Shown in pieces: positions 28,501 through 36,900 of a stretch of DNA of 38,081 nt (positions are counted from its first letter, which is position 1; each line of letters begins with the position of its first letter). The position numbers were made by a program, and so were the translations under genes. The notes beneath the pieces are model-generated. The model was given only the letters and a program-made list of their open reading frames with translations, had not been told where the DNA came from and made no database searches. This stretch comes from Pedosphaera sp. (GTDB taxonomy: Bacteria; Verrucomicrobiota; Verrucomicrobiia; Limisphaerales; SIBH01), in contig SIBH01000006.1 of assembly GCA_009695285.1 (NCBI GenBank), positions 1 through 38,081 of the forward strand, read 5' to 3'.

Positions 28501-29526
28501 CTCATCCTGCACGGCGCGTCCGTCAACAACCTCAAAGACCTCACCGTCGCCTTCCCGCTGAACCGCCTCGTCGTCGTCACCGGCGTGAGCGGTTCCGGCA
28601 AGAGCACGCTGATTCGCGAATGTCTTTTCCCCGCACTGCAAACAGCCTTGAAGAGAAAAACTCGGAACTCGAAACCCCAAACTCAGAAAACTCTCACCGG
28701 CCACCAATCCCTCAAGGCCGTCTATGAAGTTGATCAATCTCCCATCGGCCGCACCCCGCGCTCCACGCCCGCCACCTACGTCGGGTTCTTCGATGAAATT
28801 CGCCGGCTCTACGCCGACACGCCGGAAGCGCGGATGCGCGGCTACACGACGAGCCGGTTTTCCTTCAACAGCGCGCAGGGCCGCTGCCCGGCTTGCGAAG
28901 GCGCGGGCAACATCAAGCTGGAGATGAATTTTCTGCCGCCCGCGTTCGTGCGCTGCGAAACCTGCGGCGGCTCGCGCTTCAACCGCGAGACGCTCGACAT
29001 CGAGCATCGCGGCAAAAACATCGCGCAGGCGCTGGATCTTTCCGTCGAGGAGGCTGTCGATTTTTTCGGTCCGTTCCAGAAGATCAGGCGGCCGCTCGAA
29101 GCGTTGCGCGATACCGGGCTTGGCTACCTGAAACTCGGCCAGACCAGCCCGACCCTGAGCGGCGGCGAGGCGCAGCGCGTGAAACTCGTCACACATCTGC
29201 TCACGGGTCTCAAGGAGCAACTGCCGCTCCCAAACGAAAAGCAGAAGGGCAATCTGTTCATTCTCGAAGAGCCGACCATCGGCCTGCACATCTCCGACGT
29301 GCGCCGACTGGTGGAGATGCTGCAACGGTTGGTCGATGCCGGCCACTCGGTGATCGTGATCGAACACAATCTCGACCTGATCGCGGAAGCCGACTGGGTG
29401 ATCGACCTCGGCCCGGAAGCGGGCGAGGCGGGCGGGGAAGTGGTGGTGGCGGGAACGCCGGAGGAAGTGGCGCGAGTGAAGCGCTCGCACACGGGGAAAT
29501 TTTTGCGCGGGCAGTTCCGGTTGTGA
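22513..29526 (+). CDS. uvrA: tandem UvrA-YdcF(DUF218)-UvrA fusion, 2337 aa
   Basis: UvrA copy 1 (~22513-25965): [81 protein letters not shown], zinc-finger CxxC pairs. YdcF-like (~26080-26650): [15 protein letters not shown]...[53 protein letters not shown]. UvrA copy 2 (~26710-29526): [61 protein letters not shown]. Confidence 0.93.
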   Translation: MSKTNADPSIRLRGVRHNNLKNFDLDLPLGRLIVITGLSGSGKSSLAFDTLYAEGQRRYIETFSPYARQFFDRMDKPQVDRIDGIPPAIAIEQRNTVKTTRSTVGTMTEICDHMKLLWPHLARLHCRQCGQPVRKEPPQVVWEKVNAECGMQNAECLITFDLPLSEKLSLPESLGLVAKQGYQRLLVGSEIIRIDEAATHSAFRAPHTALTIIQDRLKPTAPARARFIEACEQAYHYGQGKLAIHRPGVTPVPHFALRTPHFFSAGFHCAACDLDYREPTPALFSYNHPIGACPACKGFGRVISIDYHLALPDRSKPLAGGCVKPWQTGHGLESQADLMKFCKKRKVPVDIPFAALPKEAQDWVIHGDPDYGQDSAHEWPRAWYGVKGYFRWLESKSYKMHVRVLLSRYRAYTTCPDCHGRRFNADSLLYQFTNDDLRFTSASPETPTAHKSSFVNRKFTLADFYQLSIEDALAVLERLSAHSALRTPHSAFEIVLTEVRARLRYLVEAGLGYLTLDRPTRTLSGGETSRVNLTTCLGTRLVNTLFVLDEPSVGLHPRDTARLVRILENLRDAGNTVVVVEHEASIMRAADQIVDLGPGQGEAGGEIMFQGTFADLLQRDRSLTGQYLSGRKQIEVPERRPVSLVAADVRRLTSNSDALALNETPIPYQATSALTPALSPGEREKHSPPMFDSETASTTESAKLSPRQKASLPLSGGEGRGEGEPGNSIFAVPVLTITNAALHNLKNLTIEIPLRRFVCLTGVSGSGKTTLIRDLLLPALEENLRSKISDQKSPDQPDSDEREEDTPHAPRPTSSLTGWQHLSQVVLVDQSPLGKTPRSNPAVYIGAFEDLRELFAATELAKQRGLNASAFSFNSGVGQCELCRGAGFEKIEMQFLSDIFIRCPDCRGRRYREHILEVKLCGQRPGKVLSAQYSVPSVRSTANTAPLSTEHFPQKHWSIADLLEATVDDALQFLTSFTHLPAGRRAQSSLKLLQEVGLGYLRLGQPINTLSGGESQRLKLVSHLAASSKNSVAVDVRRLTSSPTSLEEKNQSLVTSAATLFLFDEPTTGLHFDDVRGLLKVFQRLVDAGHSLLVIEHNLDVIKSSDWVIDLGPEAGARGGQLVAAGTPEDVAKCEASHTGRFLREVLGAGRESEKAGRWEIKRKTRTSHSLTFPPAHLPPRPPTPLELARTLWNYHRAASTPRPADVIIGLGSYDLRVARHCAQLFQQGLAPVLLFTGAQGNFTRGKWSKSEAEMFADEAVAAGVARENILIEPRATNTGDNLRFSRQLLESRGHRAETILLVAKSQMLRRSLATAAIVWPRVTVLASAPPHPFEEQPTPDHPLDDLINEMVGDLQRIIEYPRLGFQAPQELPGEVLAAYHELIARGYTRHLLSPPPPRPSADAISIRGAREHNLKNLSLDIPRGQFVVVTGVSGSGKSTLAFDLIFAEGQRRFLDSMSTYARQFVEQLARPEVDLITGLPPTVSIEQRTTRGGGKSTVATVTEVYHFLRLLFARLGTQFCPDCQKPVEAQTRDQLARGLQAEMKMRGDLLLLAPVVRNRKGFHTDVAEWAAKHGHKEIRADGKIYDTGKPFRLDRFKEHDVEIVTGVLDKKRSAALLSRSGSVTAKASKKSRRAFDSAAAAGQETRTPQQLIDDTLKLGHGTLFALDNHGKLSIHSTERACPGCGRSFEPLDPKMFSYNSAQGWCPKCRGFGELFYLPDAERGANADAIEESWWGWQEGKREACPECHGARLNPLARAVRLQISERKLKITNPSIDDFSQLAVAAAADLFQRLKFKDRAAAVARDILPEIAERLKFLREVGLGYLQLGRGVTTLSGGEAQRIRLAAQLGSNLSGVLYVLDEPTIGLHARDNVQLLAALEQLQARGNSLLVVEHDEETMRRADYIIDLGPGAGVHGGELVAGGTLAELMQHENSITGQCLRAQEVKKYPSRGKRRPVDLECGDLSPPSLRRDLSRRVSRRVAKQKGGDQSPHSKRALILHGASVNNLKDLTVAFPLNRLVVVTGVSGSGKSTLIRECLFPALQTALKRKTRNSKPQTQKTLTGHQSLKAVYEVDQSPIGRTPRSTPATYVGFFDEIRRLYADTPEARMRGYTTSRFSFNSAQGRCPACEGAGNIKLEMNFLPPAFVRCETCGGSRFNRETLDIEHRGKNIAQALDLSVEEAVDFFGPFQKIRRPLEALRDTGLGYLKLGQTSPTLSGGEAQRVKLVTHLLTGLKEQLPLPNEKQKGNLFILEEPTIGLHISDVRRLVEMLQRLVDAGHSVIVIEHNLDLIAEADWVIDLGPEAGEAGGEVVVAGTPEEVARVKRSHTGKFLRGQFRL
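22947..22979. repeat. heptanucleotide array (GAATGCG)~4.7 in frame in uvrA
   Basis: GAATGCG GAATGCG GAATGCA GAATGCG GAATG; encodes [11 protein letters not shown]. Confidence 0.95.
23110..23142. repeat. heptanucleotide array, CATTCCG family (opposite orientation)
   Basis: CATTCCG CATTCCG CGCTCCG CACACCG CACTC; encodes [11 protein letters not shown]. Confidence 0.93.
23267..23294. repeat. heptanucleotide array, CTCCGCA family
   Basis: TTCCGCA CTTCGCA CTCCGCA CTCCGCA; encodes HFALRTPHF. Confidence 0.93.
23805..23888. repeat. AT-rich heptamer-based inverted repeat in frame in uvrA
   Basis: TTTACGAATGACGATTTA (23806-23823) and its exact reverse complement TAAATCGTCATTCGTAAA (23862-23879); units TTACGAA TGACGAT TTACGAT TTACGAG. 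Confidence 0.95.
23957..23988. repeat. heptanucleotide array, ATTCCGC/ACTCCGC
   Basis: ATTCCGC ACTCCGC ACTCCGC ATTCCGC ATTT; encodes [11 protein letters not shown]. Confidence 0.94.
24445..24473. repeat. half-copy of a 25-29 bp dispersed repeat (GTAGCAGCCGACGTGAGGAGGCTCACTTC)
   Basis: Near-identical to 25606-25634 (GTCGCAGTCGACGTGAGGAGGCTCACTTC); encodes [10 protein letters not shown]. Confidence 0.92.
24530..24680. repeat. 34-bp inverted repeat, REP-like, in frame between UvrA-1 ATPase halves
   Basis: CCCTCACCCCAGCCCTCTCCCCCGGGGAGAGGGA (24530-24563) vs TCCCTCTCTCCGGGGGAGAGGGCCGGGGTGAGGG (24647-24680), 2 mismatches. Confidence 0.95.
24857..24955. repeat. 14-bp (2x7) array AAAAATCTCTGATC followed by ACGCCCC heptamer array
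   Basis: 24857-24897 AAAATCTCCGATC/AAAAATCTCTGATC/AAAAATCCCCCGAC; 24928-24955 ACACCCC ACGCCCC ACGCCCC ACGTCCT. Confidence 0.88.
25294..25365. repeat. heptamer-based inverted repeat (GTGCTCA family)
   Basis: GTGCTCAGTGCTCAGTACTCAGTG (from 25294) and CACTGAGCACTGAGCAC (25349-25365), 16-bp exact arm. Confidence 0.94.
25606..25688. repeat. 25-bp imperfect inverted repeat, full copy of the 24445 element
   Basis: GTCGCAGTCGACGTGAGGAGGCTCA (25606-) vs AGAGCCTCGTCACCTCGGCTGCTAC (25664-25688); encodes [10 protein letters not shown]. Confidence 0.9.
25962..26070. repeat. purine-rich / pyrimidine-rich repeat with C7-G-C7-A-C6 tract at the UvrA-1/YdcF junction
   Basis: AGAGAAAGTGAGAAAGCGG ... TCTCACTCTCTCACTTTCCCACCTGCCCACCTGCCCCCCCGCCCCCCCACCCCCCTC. 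Confidence 0.85.
27348..27460. repeat. large imperfect inverted repeat in frame in UvrA copy 2
   Basis: GCGGAGCGCGGCTCTCCTGAGCCGCAGCGG (27348-27377) vs CCGCTGCTGCGGGTCAGGAGACCCGCACTCCGC (27428-27460); each arm also forms its own hairpin (GCGGCTC-TCCT-GAGCCGC; GCGGGTC-AGGA-GACCCGC). Confidence 0.9.
28389..28491. repeat. cloverleaf-like hairpin element in frame in UvrA copy 2
   Basis: Outer 26-bp arms 28389-28414 / 28466-28491 (2 mismatches); inner perfect hairpins GCGGCGCGAC-TT-GTCGCGCCGC (28419-28440) and GTTTCGCGAC-GA-GTCGCGAAAC (28441-28462). Confidence 0.95.
28660..28694. repeat. degenerate heptanucleotide array ACTCGGA/ACTCGAA/ACCCCAA/ACTCAGA/AAACTCT
   Basis: Five successive 7-bp units; encodes [13 protein letters not shown] between UvrA-2 Walker A and downstream sequence. 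Confidence 0.85.
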
Positions 29527-29558
29527 ACTGCCCGCGGCAGAAAGCGACAGGACGCGGA

Positions 29559-29792
29559 CTATTTCTTGATCAACGGATTTCCGTTCGAGTCGGTCCGCTT
29601 GTTCATAGCCACCATGATGATGTCAATGGTGCTCCAAACCCCCACGCCACCACAGGTGAGAAGTTTAAAAACGCCCAATCCGGTGTGCCCCGTGTAAAAA
29701 CGGTCCACGCCGAAACCACCGAGAAAAATGGCCAGCAGCAATGTGATCAGCCAGTCTTTGCCTTGGGGTGTTTGTCCTTCGCCGTTGCTCAT
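29559..29792 (-). CDS. TM2 domain protein
   Basis: KDWLITLLLAIFLGGFGVDRFYTGHTGLGVFKLLTCGGVGVWSTIDIIMV. Confidence 0.93.
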   Translation of the reverse strand: MSNGEGQTPQGKDWLITLLLAIFLGGFGVDRFYTGHTGLGVFKLLTCGGVGVWSTIDIIMVAMNKRTDSNGNPLIKK

Positions 29793-29912
29793 AATGTTCC
29801 TTCAGTTAGTTGGTTTGAGTTGTCCGCGTCCCCAGATTTGGGACAGGAGAGCCACCATTCTCTCAAACTGTGGAACTAAGTTAATTCCAAATCTGACCGC
29901 GCGCACCGCCGG

Positions 29913-31289
29913 TCAGCGATTGGCGAACGAAGGGAACACGTCCCCCTCCGGCCATTCCTTCACCGCGTTGAACGCGCGATGCAACGCGCCGTCAATCTCA
30001 CCATCGGGAAGTTTCTTGTCCTCGGACCGCTGATTGAAAAGCGCCGCCCAGCTCAACCCGTCCGCCCGGCGCACGAGCAATGTGTTCGTGCCGAGCAGGC
30101 TGCCGTTGTGCCAGTAATTCGCCTTCCCACCTGTGCCCACGGGACGAACCATCCAGCCGCAACCGTAGTAGGCGTCGGCAATTTTTCCGTCAGGCCGGCG
30201 CGCGACGGGCGCGGTTGGTGGCGCATACATCCTGGCCATGGTTTCCGGTTTTAACAGCGGGCTGCGCGCCGGATCATCCAGTGCCGCCGCGAATCGCGCG
30301 AGATCCACCGCCGAAGCGATCCATCCACCGTGCGCCTCCATCGCTTCGAGATGCCAGCAGCCGTAAGGCTGTGGAACGCGCGCCGCGCCCGGAAAAACGC
30401 TCGCGCCCGTCGCGTCGTCCGACGTGTAATAGCGGACTTCGCCGACCGCCTGCTGACCGTCCAGCGTGGCTCCGATTCTCATGCGCGTGATGCCGGCGAG
30501 TTTGAGGATTTTTTCGCGCACAAATTGTTCGTAGCCCAGGCCGGAAATTTTCCCGATGATCCGGCCCAGCACGCAGTAGCCGAAGTTGGAATAGACATGG
30601 CGCTCGCCCGGCTCGAAATCCAGCGGTTGGCCAAGCATGTAACGGATGATCGTCTCCGGGTCCGCCGGGCCGGGCAGGGCGGCGGCCTTGGAAATCTCCT
30701 TCGAGCGAAACATCGGATCACCGCTGAGGTCGCGATCCCAGCCGGCGGTGTGCTGGAGCAAGTGGAGGATGGTGATCTGGTCCAGCCGCGCGTCCACCTT
30801 CTGCCCGGCGGCGGGCAACGGCCCGAGCCGCAAGATGGGAAAGGCGCGGTCGCTCAACTGAAGTTTTCCCTCCTCGACCAGTTTCAGCACCGCCACCGCC
30901 GTGAACGATTTGGTGATGCTAGCAATGCGGAAGAGCGAATCGGCCTTCACTGGAATCTTCGCAGCGCGGTCCGCCCAGCCGTAACCGCGTGCGTAAACCA
31001 GCCGCCGGTTCTTCACCACCGCCAGCGCGCCGCCGGGAATTTTCCGCGCCGCCAGGAACGACTCCATCTCGCGGTCAAATCTCGCCAGCGGCTGCTCTGC
31101 ACGTTCGGCCGCGTGCAGCCATGCATCCAACAACAACGCCGCCGCGCCGCACCCGCCGAGAAACCGGCGGCGCGTCCAGACTGGAAAATTTTTGGCGCGC
31201 GAAATTATGCGGGATGATGGGAAGGCCGGTGGAAGTTTGTCGAGCCAAAGGGCGGGCGAAAACAGGGCTGTCTTCGTAGCGTCGGGCAT
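29913..31289 (-). CDS. serine hydrolase, class C beta-lactamase-like, with Tat-like signal
   Basis: TRRRFLGGCGAAALLLDAW; ASITKSFTAVAVLKLVEEGKL (SxxK); YSNFGYCVLGRII (YxN); WHNGSLLGTNTLLV. Confidence 0.92.
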   Translation of the reverse strand: MPDATKTALFSPALWLDKLPPAFPSSRIISRAKNFPVWTRRRFLGGCGAAALLLDAWLHAAERAEQPLARFDREMESFLAARKIPGGALAVVKNRRLVYARGYGWADRAAKIPVKADSLFRIASITKSFTAVAVLKLVEEGKLQLSDRAFPILRLGPLPAAGQKVDARLDQITILHLLQHTAGWDRDLSGDPMFRSKEISKAAALPGPADPETIIRYMLGQPLDFEPGERHVYSNFGYCVLGRIIGKISGLGYEQFVREKILKLAGITRMRIGATLDGQQAVGEVRYYTSDDATGASVFPGAARVPQPYGCWHLEAMEAHGGWIASAVDLARFAAALDDPARSPLLKPETMARMYAPPTAPVARRPDGKIADAYYGCGWMVRPVGTGGKANYWHNGSLLGTNTLLVRRADGLSWAALFNQRSEDKKLPDGEIDGALHRAFNAVKEWPEGDVFPSFANR

Positions 31290-31395
31290 CCCGCCCGGCG
31301 GGAATTGCGTTCCGCTTTGGAAACGCGCTTAAAATGGCCGCACGCCTCGCGATACTCATACGGTTCTTTCCGGGCGGCGGAACGCCCGACGCTAC
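31276..31395. repeat. intergenic inverted repeat between serine hydrolase and glgB
   Basis: GTAGCGTCGGGC (31276-31287) and GCCCGACGCTAC (31384-31395), with further internal complementary CCGCCCGG/GGGCGG stretches. Confidence 0.88.
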
Positions 31396-31448
31396 CTGCC
31401 ACACTTTTTCATGTCCCTTCCCACCCGTTCTCGCCAGAGTTCGCGCGC

Positions 31449-33647
31449 ATGATTCTGACCAGGCCCGAACTGGAGAGCCTCACCCAGGCCAAACATCGCT
31501 CGCCGCACCAACTCCTCGGCATGCACCCGCTCGACGACGGCTCCGGCGTCGTGGTCCGCGCCTTCCTGCCCAACGCCGCCGCAGTGGAAATCGCGCCGAC
31601 CCACGAAAAGAAGAAGCCGAAGATCAAACTCGAACGCCTCGACGACTCTGGCCTATACGAGGGCGTCAGTAGCGGCGCGCAGCATGTCTATGCCTACGAC
31701 CTGATCATCACCGATTATCAGGGCCACGTCCGCCGCACCCGCGACGCCTACTCCTTCCTGCCAACGCTCGGCGCAACCGACCTCCATCTTTTCGGCCAGG
31801 GCGACGAGCGGCGCATCTACGAAAAACTCGGCGCGCAGCTCCGCGTCATCGACGGCGTGCCCGGCACCAGCTTCGCCGTCTGGGCGCCGAACGCGCAACG
31901 GGTCAGCGTCGTCGGCGAGTTCAACGGCTGGGACGGGCGTTATCACGCGCTGCGGCTGCTCGGCGCGTCCGGCGTCTGGGAAATTTTCATCCCAGGCGTC
32001 GGCGAAGGCGCGCTCTACAAATACGAGATCAAGGACGCGCACGGCAGCATCTTGCTCAAGACCGATCCCTACGGTTTCTTCTTCGAGCCGGCCCCCAAGA
32101 ACGCCTCGATTGTCTGGGACAACCGCAAATTCAAATGGACCGACGCCGACTGGATGAAGCAGCGCGGCCAGCAGGATCCGTTGCGTGCGCGCATGAGCAT
32201 CTATGAAATCCATCTCGGCTCGTGGATGAAAAAGTCCGCCACCGAGTCGCTCAGCTACCGCGACATCGCCGCGCCGCTCGTCGAATACGTCAAGCGGCTC
32301 GGCTTCACGCACGTCGAATTTCTCCCGGTGTCCGAACACGCCTTCTATCCGTCATGGGGCTATCAGGTCACCGGGTTTTATTCGCCGACCTGCCGCTACG
32401 GGACGCCGGATGACTTTCAATTCCTCGTCAACGCCCTGCATGAGGCGGGCATCGGCGTGTTCATCGACTGGGTGCCGGCGCATTTTCCGCGCGACGAATG
32501 GGCGCTAGCCCGCTTCGACGGCACGGCGCTTTACGAGCACGAGGATCCGCGCAAAGGCGCGCACCAAGACTGGGGCACGCTCATCTTCAACTTCGGACGG
32601 CACGAGGTTAAAAATTTTCTCAACGCCAACGCCATCTTCTGGTGCGAACGCTTTCACATCGACGGCCTGCGCGTCGATGCCGTGGCCTCGATGCTCTACC
32701 TCGACTATTCACGCAAGGCCGGCGAATGGGTTCCGAACCAGTACGGCGGGCGCGAACACATCGAGGCCGTGGAGTTCTTGAAATCGTTCAACCACCTCGT
32801 CCACACCGAATGTCCCGGCGTCGTGACCATCGCCGAAGAATCGACCGCCTGGCCGCTCGTCACCCGTCCACCCTATCTCGGCGGCCTCGGCTTCAGCTTC
32901 AAGTGGAACATGGGCTGGATGCACGACACGCTAAATTTTTTCGGCCGCGAAACGGTGCATCGCAAATATCACCAGAACGATCTCACCTTCGCGATGCTCT
33001 ATCATCACAACGAGAATTTCGTCCTACCCCTATCGCACGACGAAGTGGTGCATGGCAAACACTCGTTGATCGGGCGGATGCCCGGCGACGACTGGCAGGC
33101 CTTCGCAAATCTCCGCACCCTGCTCGGCTACCAATGGTGTTTCCCCGGCAAGAAACTGCTCTTCATGGGCTGCGAGTTCGGCCAGCGCGGCGAGTGGAAC
33201 GCCAACGCCGCGCTCGACTGGTGGCTGCTCGACCAAGGCCCCTTCCATCGTGGCCTGCAACAATTCATTGCCGATCTGAACCTGCTTTACCAGGCCGAGC
33301 CGGCGCTGTGGGACGGTGATTACGCGGTGGAAGGATTTTTCTGGTTGGACTGCACCGATCACCAGAACAGCGTCATGTCCTTCGTCCGCCAGAACCGGGC
33401 CGGCACCAACCATCTCCTCGTCATCCTGAATCTTACGCCGGTTTTGCGGACGAACTACCGCCTCGGCCTGCCGCTTGGTGGTTTCTGGCGCGAAGTCCTG
33501 AACAGCGACGCGGTCGCGTATGGCGGCAGCAACCAGGGCAACCTCGGAGGCGTCACCGCCCAAGAACATCCACTGCACAATCAATCATACTCCGCCGAGT
33601 TCACGATCCCACCGCTGAACGTCTCCGTCTTCCGTCACGAGGGATGA
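31449..33647 (+). CDS. glgB: 1,4-alpha-glucan branching enzyme
   Basis: [92 protein letters not shown]-like, [23 protein letters not shown]. Confidence 0.97.
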   Translation: [732 protein letters not shown]

Positions 33648-33686
33648 CGCGGCCGGGCAAGTTCTTTTCTGTAAATTGATTGAGCA

Positions 33687-33830
33687 TTAAACTGAGGACG
33701 GGGGTTGGTTTTCCATGTTGAGGTAGATTTTTCCGGTTTCCCAGTCGTCGCTGGTCTCGGCCAGGAGCGCGGAGATCAAGCGCAGGAGGGATGGTTCATT
33801 GGGGAAGACGCGGGCCACGCGGGTGCGACA
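33687..33830 (-). pseudogene. IS256-family transposase C-terminal remnant
   Basis: RTRVARVFPNEPSLLRLISALLAETSDDWETGKIYLNM resembles the C-terminus of Mutator/IS256 transposases; no upstream transposase body. Confidence 0.75.
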
Positions 33831-33979
33831 ATGTGTCCAGCAAGTTGACGACAGCCGATCCTCCCTCCTGTTCCCGACGGTCATGCCTGTTCAAGAGTGA
33901 TCCGGCGACGCGGCCGTGAGGCCAGTCTGAACATTTCGCTCGCCGGCCGGGCGCGGCGCGTTTTACGCTCAGACAATGC

Positions 33980-36900
33980 ATGAAAAATTTCGCGGCGTTT
34001 CTGTGGATTAGTCTGGCCGTCTTCGGCGTCACGTCGTGGTGCTCCGGCGCGGAGCGGTCGTGGCATGACGGGAAAGGATTCAAATGCGCGGAACTGGGGG
34101 CGCCGGGGGGAGATCAGGCCGGTTTCACATTGCTGCCGCCGAAGGACACCGGCCTGGCCTTCACCAATTCGATCGACGAGCAGGAGGGGGAGGCCAACCG
34201 CGTTTTGCTCAATGGTTCGGGCGTGGCGGCGGGAGACTTTGATGGTGACGGCCGGCCGGATTTGTTTCTGTGCAGCCTGGAGGGGCGCAACACGCTCTAC
34301 AAAAATCTCGGGAACTGGAAGTTCAAGGATGTCACAGCCGCCGCCGGTCTGGTCTGCACGAACCGCCACACCCGGGGCGCGGTCTTCGCGGATGTGAACG
34401 CCGACGGCGCGCTCGATCTGCTGGTGACGGTGTCAGGCCGGGGGGTGCTGTGTTTCTTGAATGACGGTCACGGGAAGTTCACGGACGCGACGGCGGCGGC
34501 GGGCACGGCCAGCAAGTTCGGCAGTGTGACGCTGGCGCTGGCCGACGTGGATGGCAACGGCACGCTGGACTTGTACGTGGCCAATTATCGCACGGACAAC
34601 ATCCGCGACCAGGGCCAGGTGGCCATCTCGATGGTGCGCGGCCGGATGACGATTCAGCCGTCGCTCCGGGACCGGTTGGTCATCATCAACGGCGAGGTCT
34701 ATGAGTACGGTGATCCCGACACGCTCTATCTCAACGACGGCCAGGGGCATTTCAAACCGAGGTCGTGGACGGACGGAACGTTTCTCGACGAGGCCGGCCA
34801 ACCGCTGGCCGAGGTGCCGCGCGACTGGGGACTCTCGGCCACGTTCCGCGATCTGAACGGCGACGGCTTCCCCGATTTGTACGTTTGCAACGACTACTGG
34901 ACGCCGGACCGCATCTGGATGAACGACGGCCAGGGCCGTTTCCGCGCCATCGACCGACTGGCGCTCCGGCACATGAGCGGCAGCTCAATGGGCGTGGATT
35001 TTGCGGATCTGAACCGCACCGGGCACATGGACTTTCTGGTGGCGGACATGTTGAGCCGCGACCATCGGCTGCGCAAACGTCAGTCCTTCGCCCAGCGGCC
35101 GGCCGCCGCGCTGGTCGGGACTTTCGATGACCGGCCGCAGGTGTTGCGCAACACGCTCATGCAAAATCGCGGCGACGGCACCTTCGCGGACATTGCCGAC
35201 CTCGCGGGGCTTGCCGCCTCCGACTGGGCGTGGCAGCCGGTGTTTCTGGACGTGGACCTGGACGGTTACGAGGACGTGCTCATCACCACCGGCCACCGCC
35301 GCGACGTGCAGGACCTCGACGCGGCGGCGCGCATCAAAGCCGGCGAGCATCCCTGGCCGGAGGGCGACGGCCTGATGGAATATCGCGGGAAAATGATGAC
35401 CGTGCAGGAGGCGCTGCTCACCGAGAACATGCTCAACGCCCGACAGTATCCCCGACTCGATTCACCCATCGTCGCCTTTCGCAACCAGGGTCAATACCGC
35501 TTTCAGGAAACCACGGCCGCGTGGGGCTTCAACACCCTCGGCGTGCACCATGGGCTCGCCCTCGCAGACTTCGATGGTGACGGCGACCTCGACGTGGTGG
35601 TGAACAACCTCGGCGCACCCGCCAGTGTTTACCGCAACAACACCAGCGCGCCGCGCGTGGCGGTGCGCCTGACGGGCAACAAGCCCAACACTCAGGGTAT
35701 CGGCGCGAAAATCAAACTGCTGGGCGGCGCGGTGCCAATGCAGAGCCAGGAAGTCGTCAGCGGCGGCCGCTACCTCTCCGGCTCGGATCCCATGCTGGTG
35801 TTTGCGGCGGGAAAATCCACCGGGGACATGACCCTCGAAGTGACCTGGCGCAACGGCCGCGTCAGCCGCCTCGGCGGCGTGGCCGCGAACCGCGTTTATG
35901 AAATTGAAGAAGCGGCGGCGGCGGACGCGCCGCCCGCGCGGCCCGGCGGGATGATCCCGCTGTTCAAGGATGTCAGCGGCCTGATCGATCACACGCATTT
36001 TGATGAGAGCTTTGATGACTACGCGCACCAGCCGCTGCTCCCCTTCAAGTTGAGCCAGCTCGGGCCGGCGGTGGCGTGGCACGATCTCGATGGCGACGGC
36101 CACGATGATTTGATCATTGGCAGCGGACGCGGCGGCGCGCTTTCATTTTTTCGTGGAGACGGCAAGGGTGCATTCGTCAAAATGGAGCCGGCCGCCGGCC
36201 TGGCCCTGCCAGATGACGCGACCGGCCTGGTCGGCTGGACGCCGGAGCCGGGGCGGCGCGCGCTGCTCGTCGGTCTCGCCAGCTACGAGGAGACCAATCA
36301 TCCCGCCGTGGTGCAGGTCGATTTCACCGGCGGCGTGCTCAAGGTGGGCGGCACCTTGCCGGAGAACGGCTCGAGCGCCGGCCCGCTGGCCGTGGCGGAC
36401 ATGGACGGAGACGGCCGGCTCGATTTGTTCGTCGGCGGGCGCGTCCTGCCGGGGCGTTTTCCCGAAGCCGCCTCGTCGCGGATTTTCCGCCACGACGGAA
36501 AGCGTTTGCAGCCCGATCTGGAAAATTCCCGCGCGCTGGAAAAGGCCGGCCTCGTCAGCGGCGCGGTCTGGAGCGATCTGGACGGCGATGGCTTCCCCGA
36601 TTTGATCCTCGCCTGCCAATGGGGGCCGGTGCGCGTCTTCAAAAATCAGGCGGGCCGACTGCGCGAGATCACCGCCGAACTGGGCCTGGACAAATTTACC
36701 GGCTGGTGGAACAGCGTGACGACCGGCGATCTCGACAGCGACGGCCGGCCGGACCTCATCGCCGGCAACTGGGGATTGAACTGCGCCTGGCCCGCCTCGG
36801 AGGCCAATCCGGCCCGGATTTTTTACGGAAATTTTGGCCCAGGCGAAACGCTTGACCTGATCGAGGCCGGGACCGACCCGGCCACCGGGATCGTCGCCCC

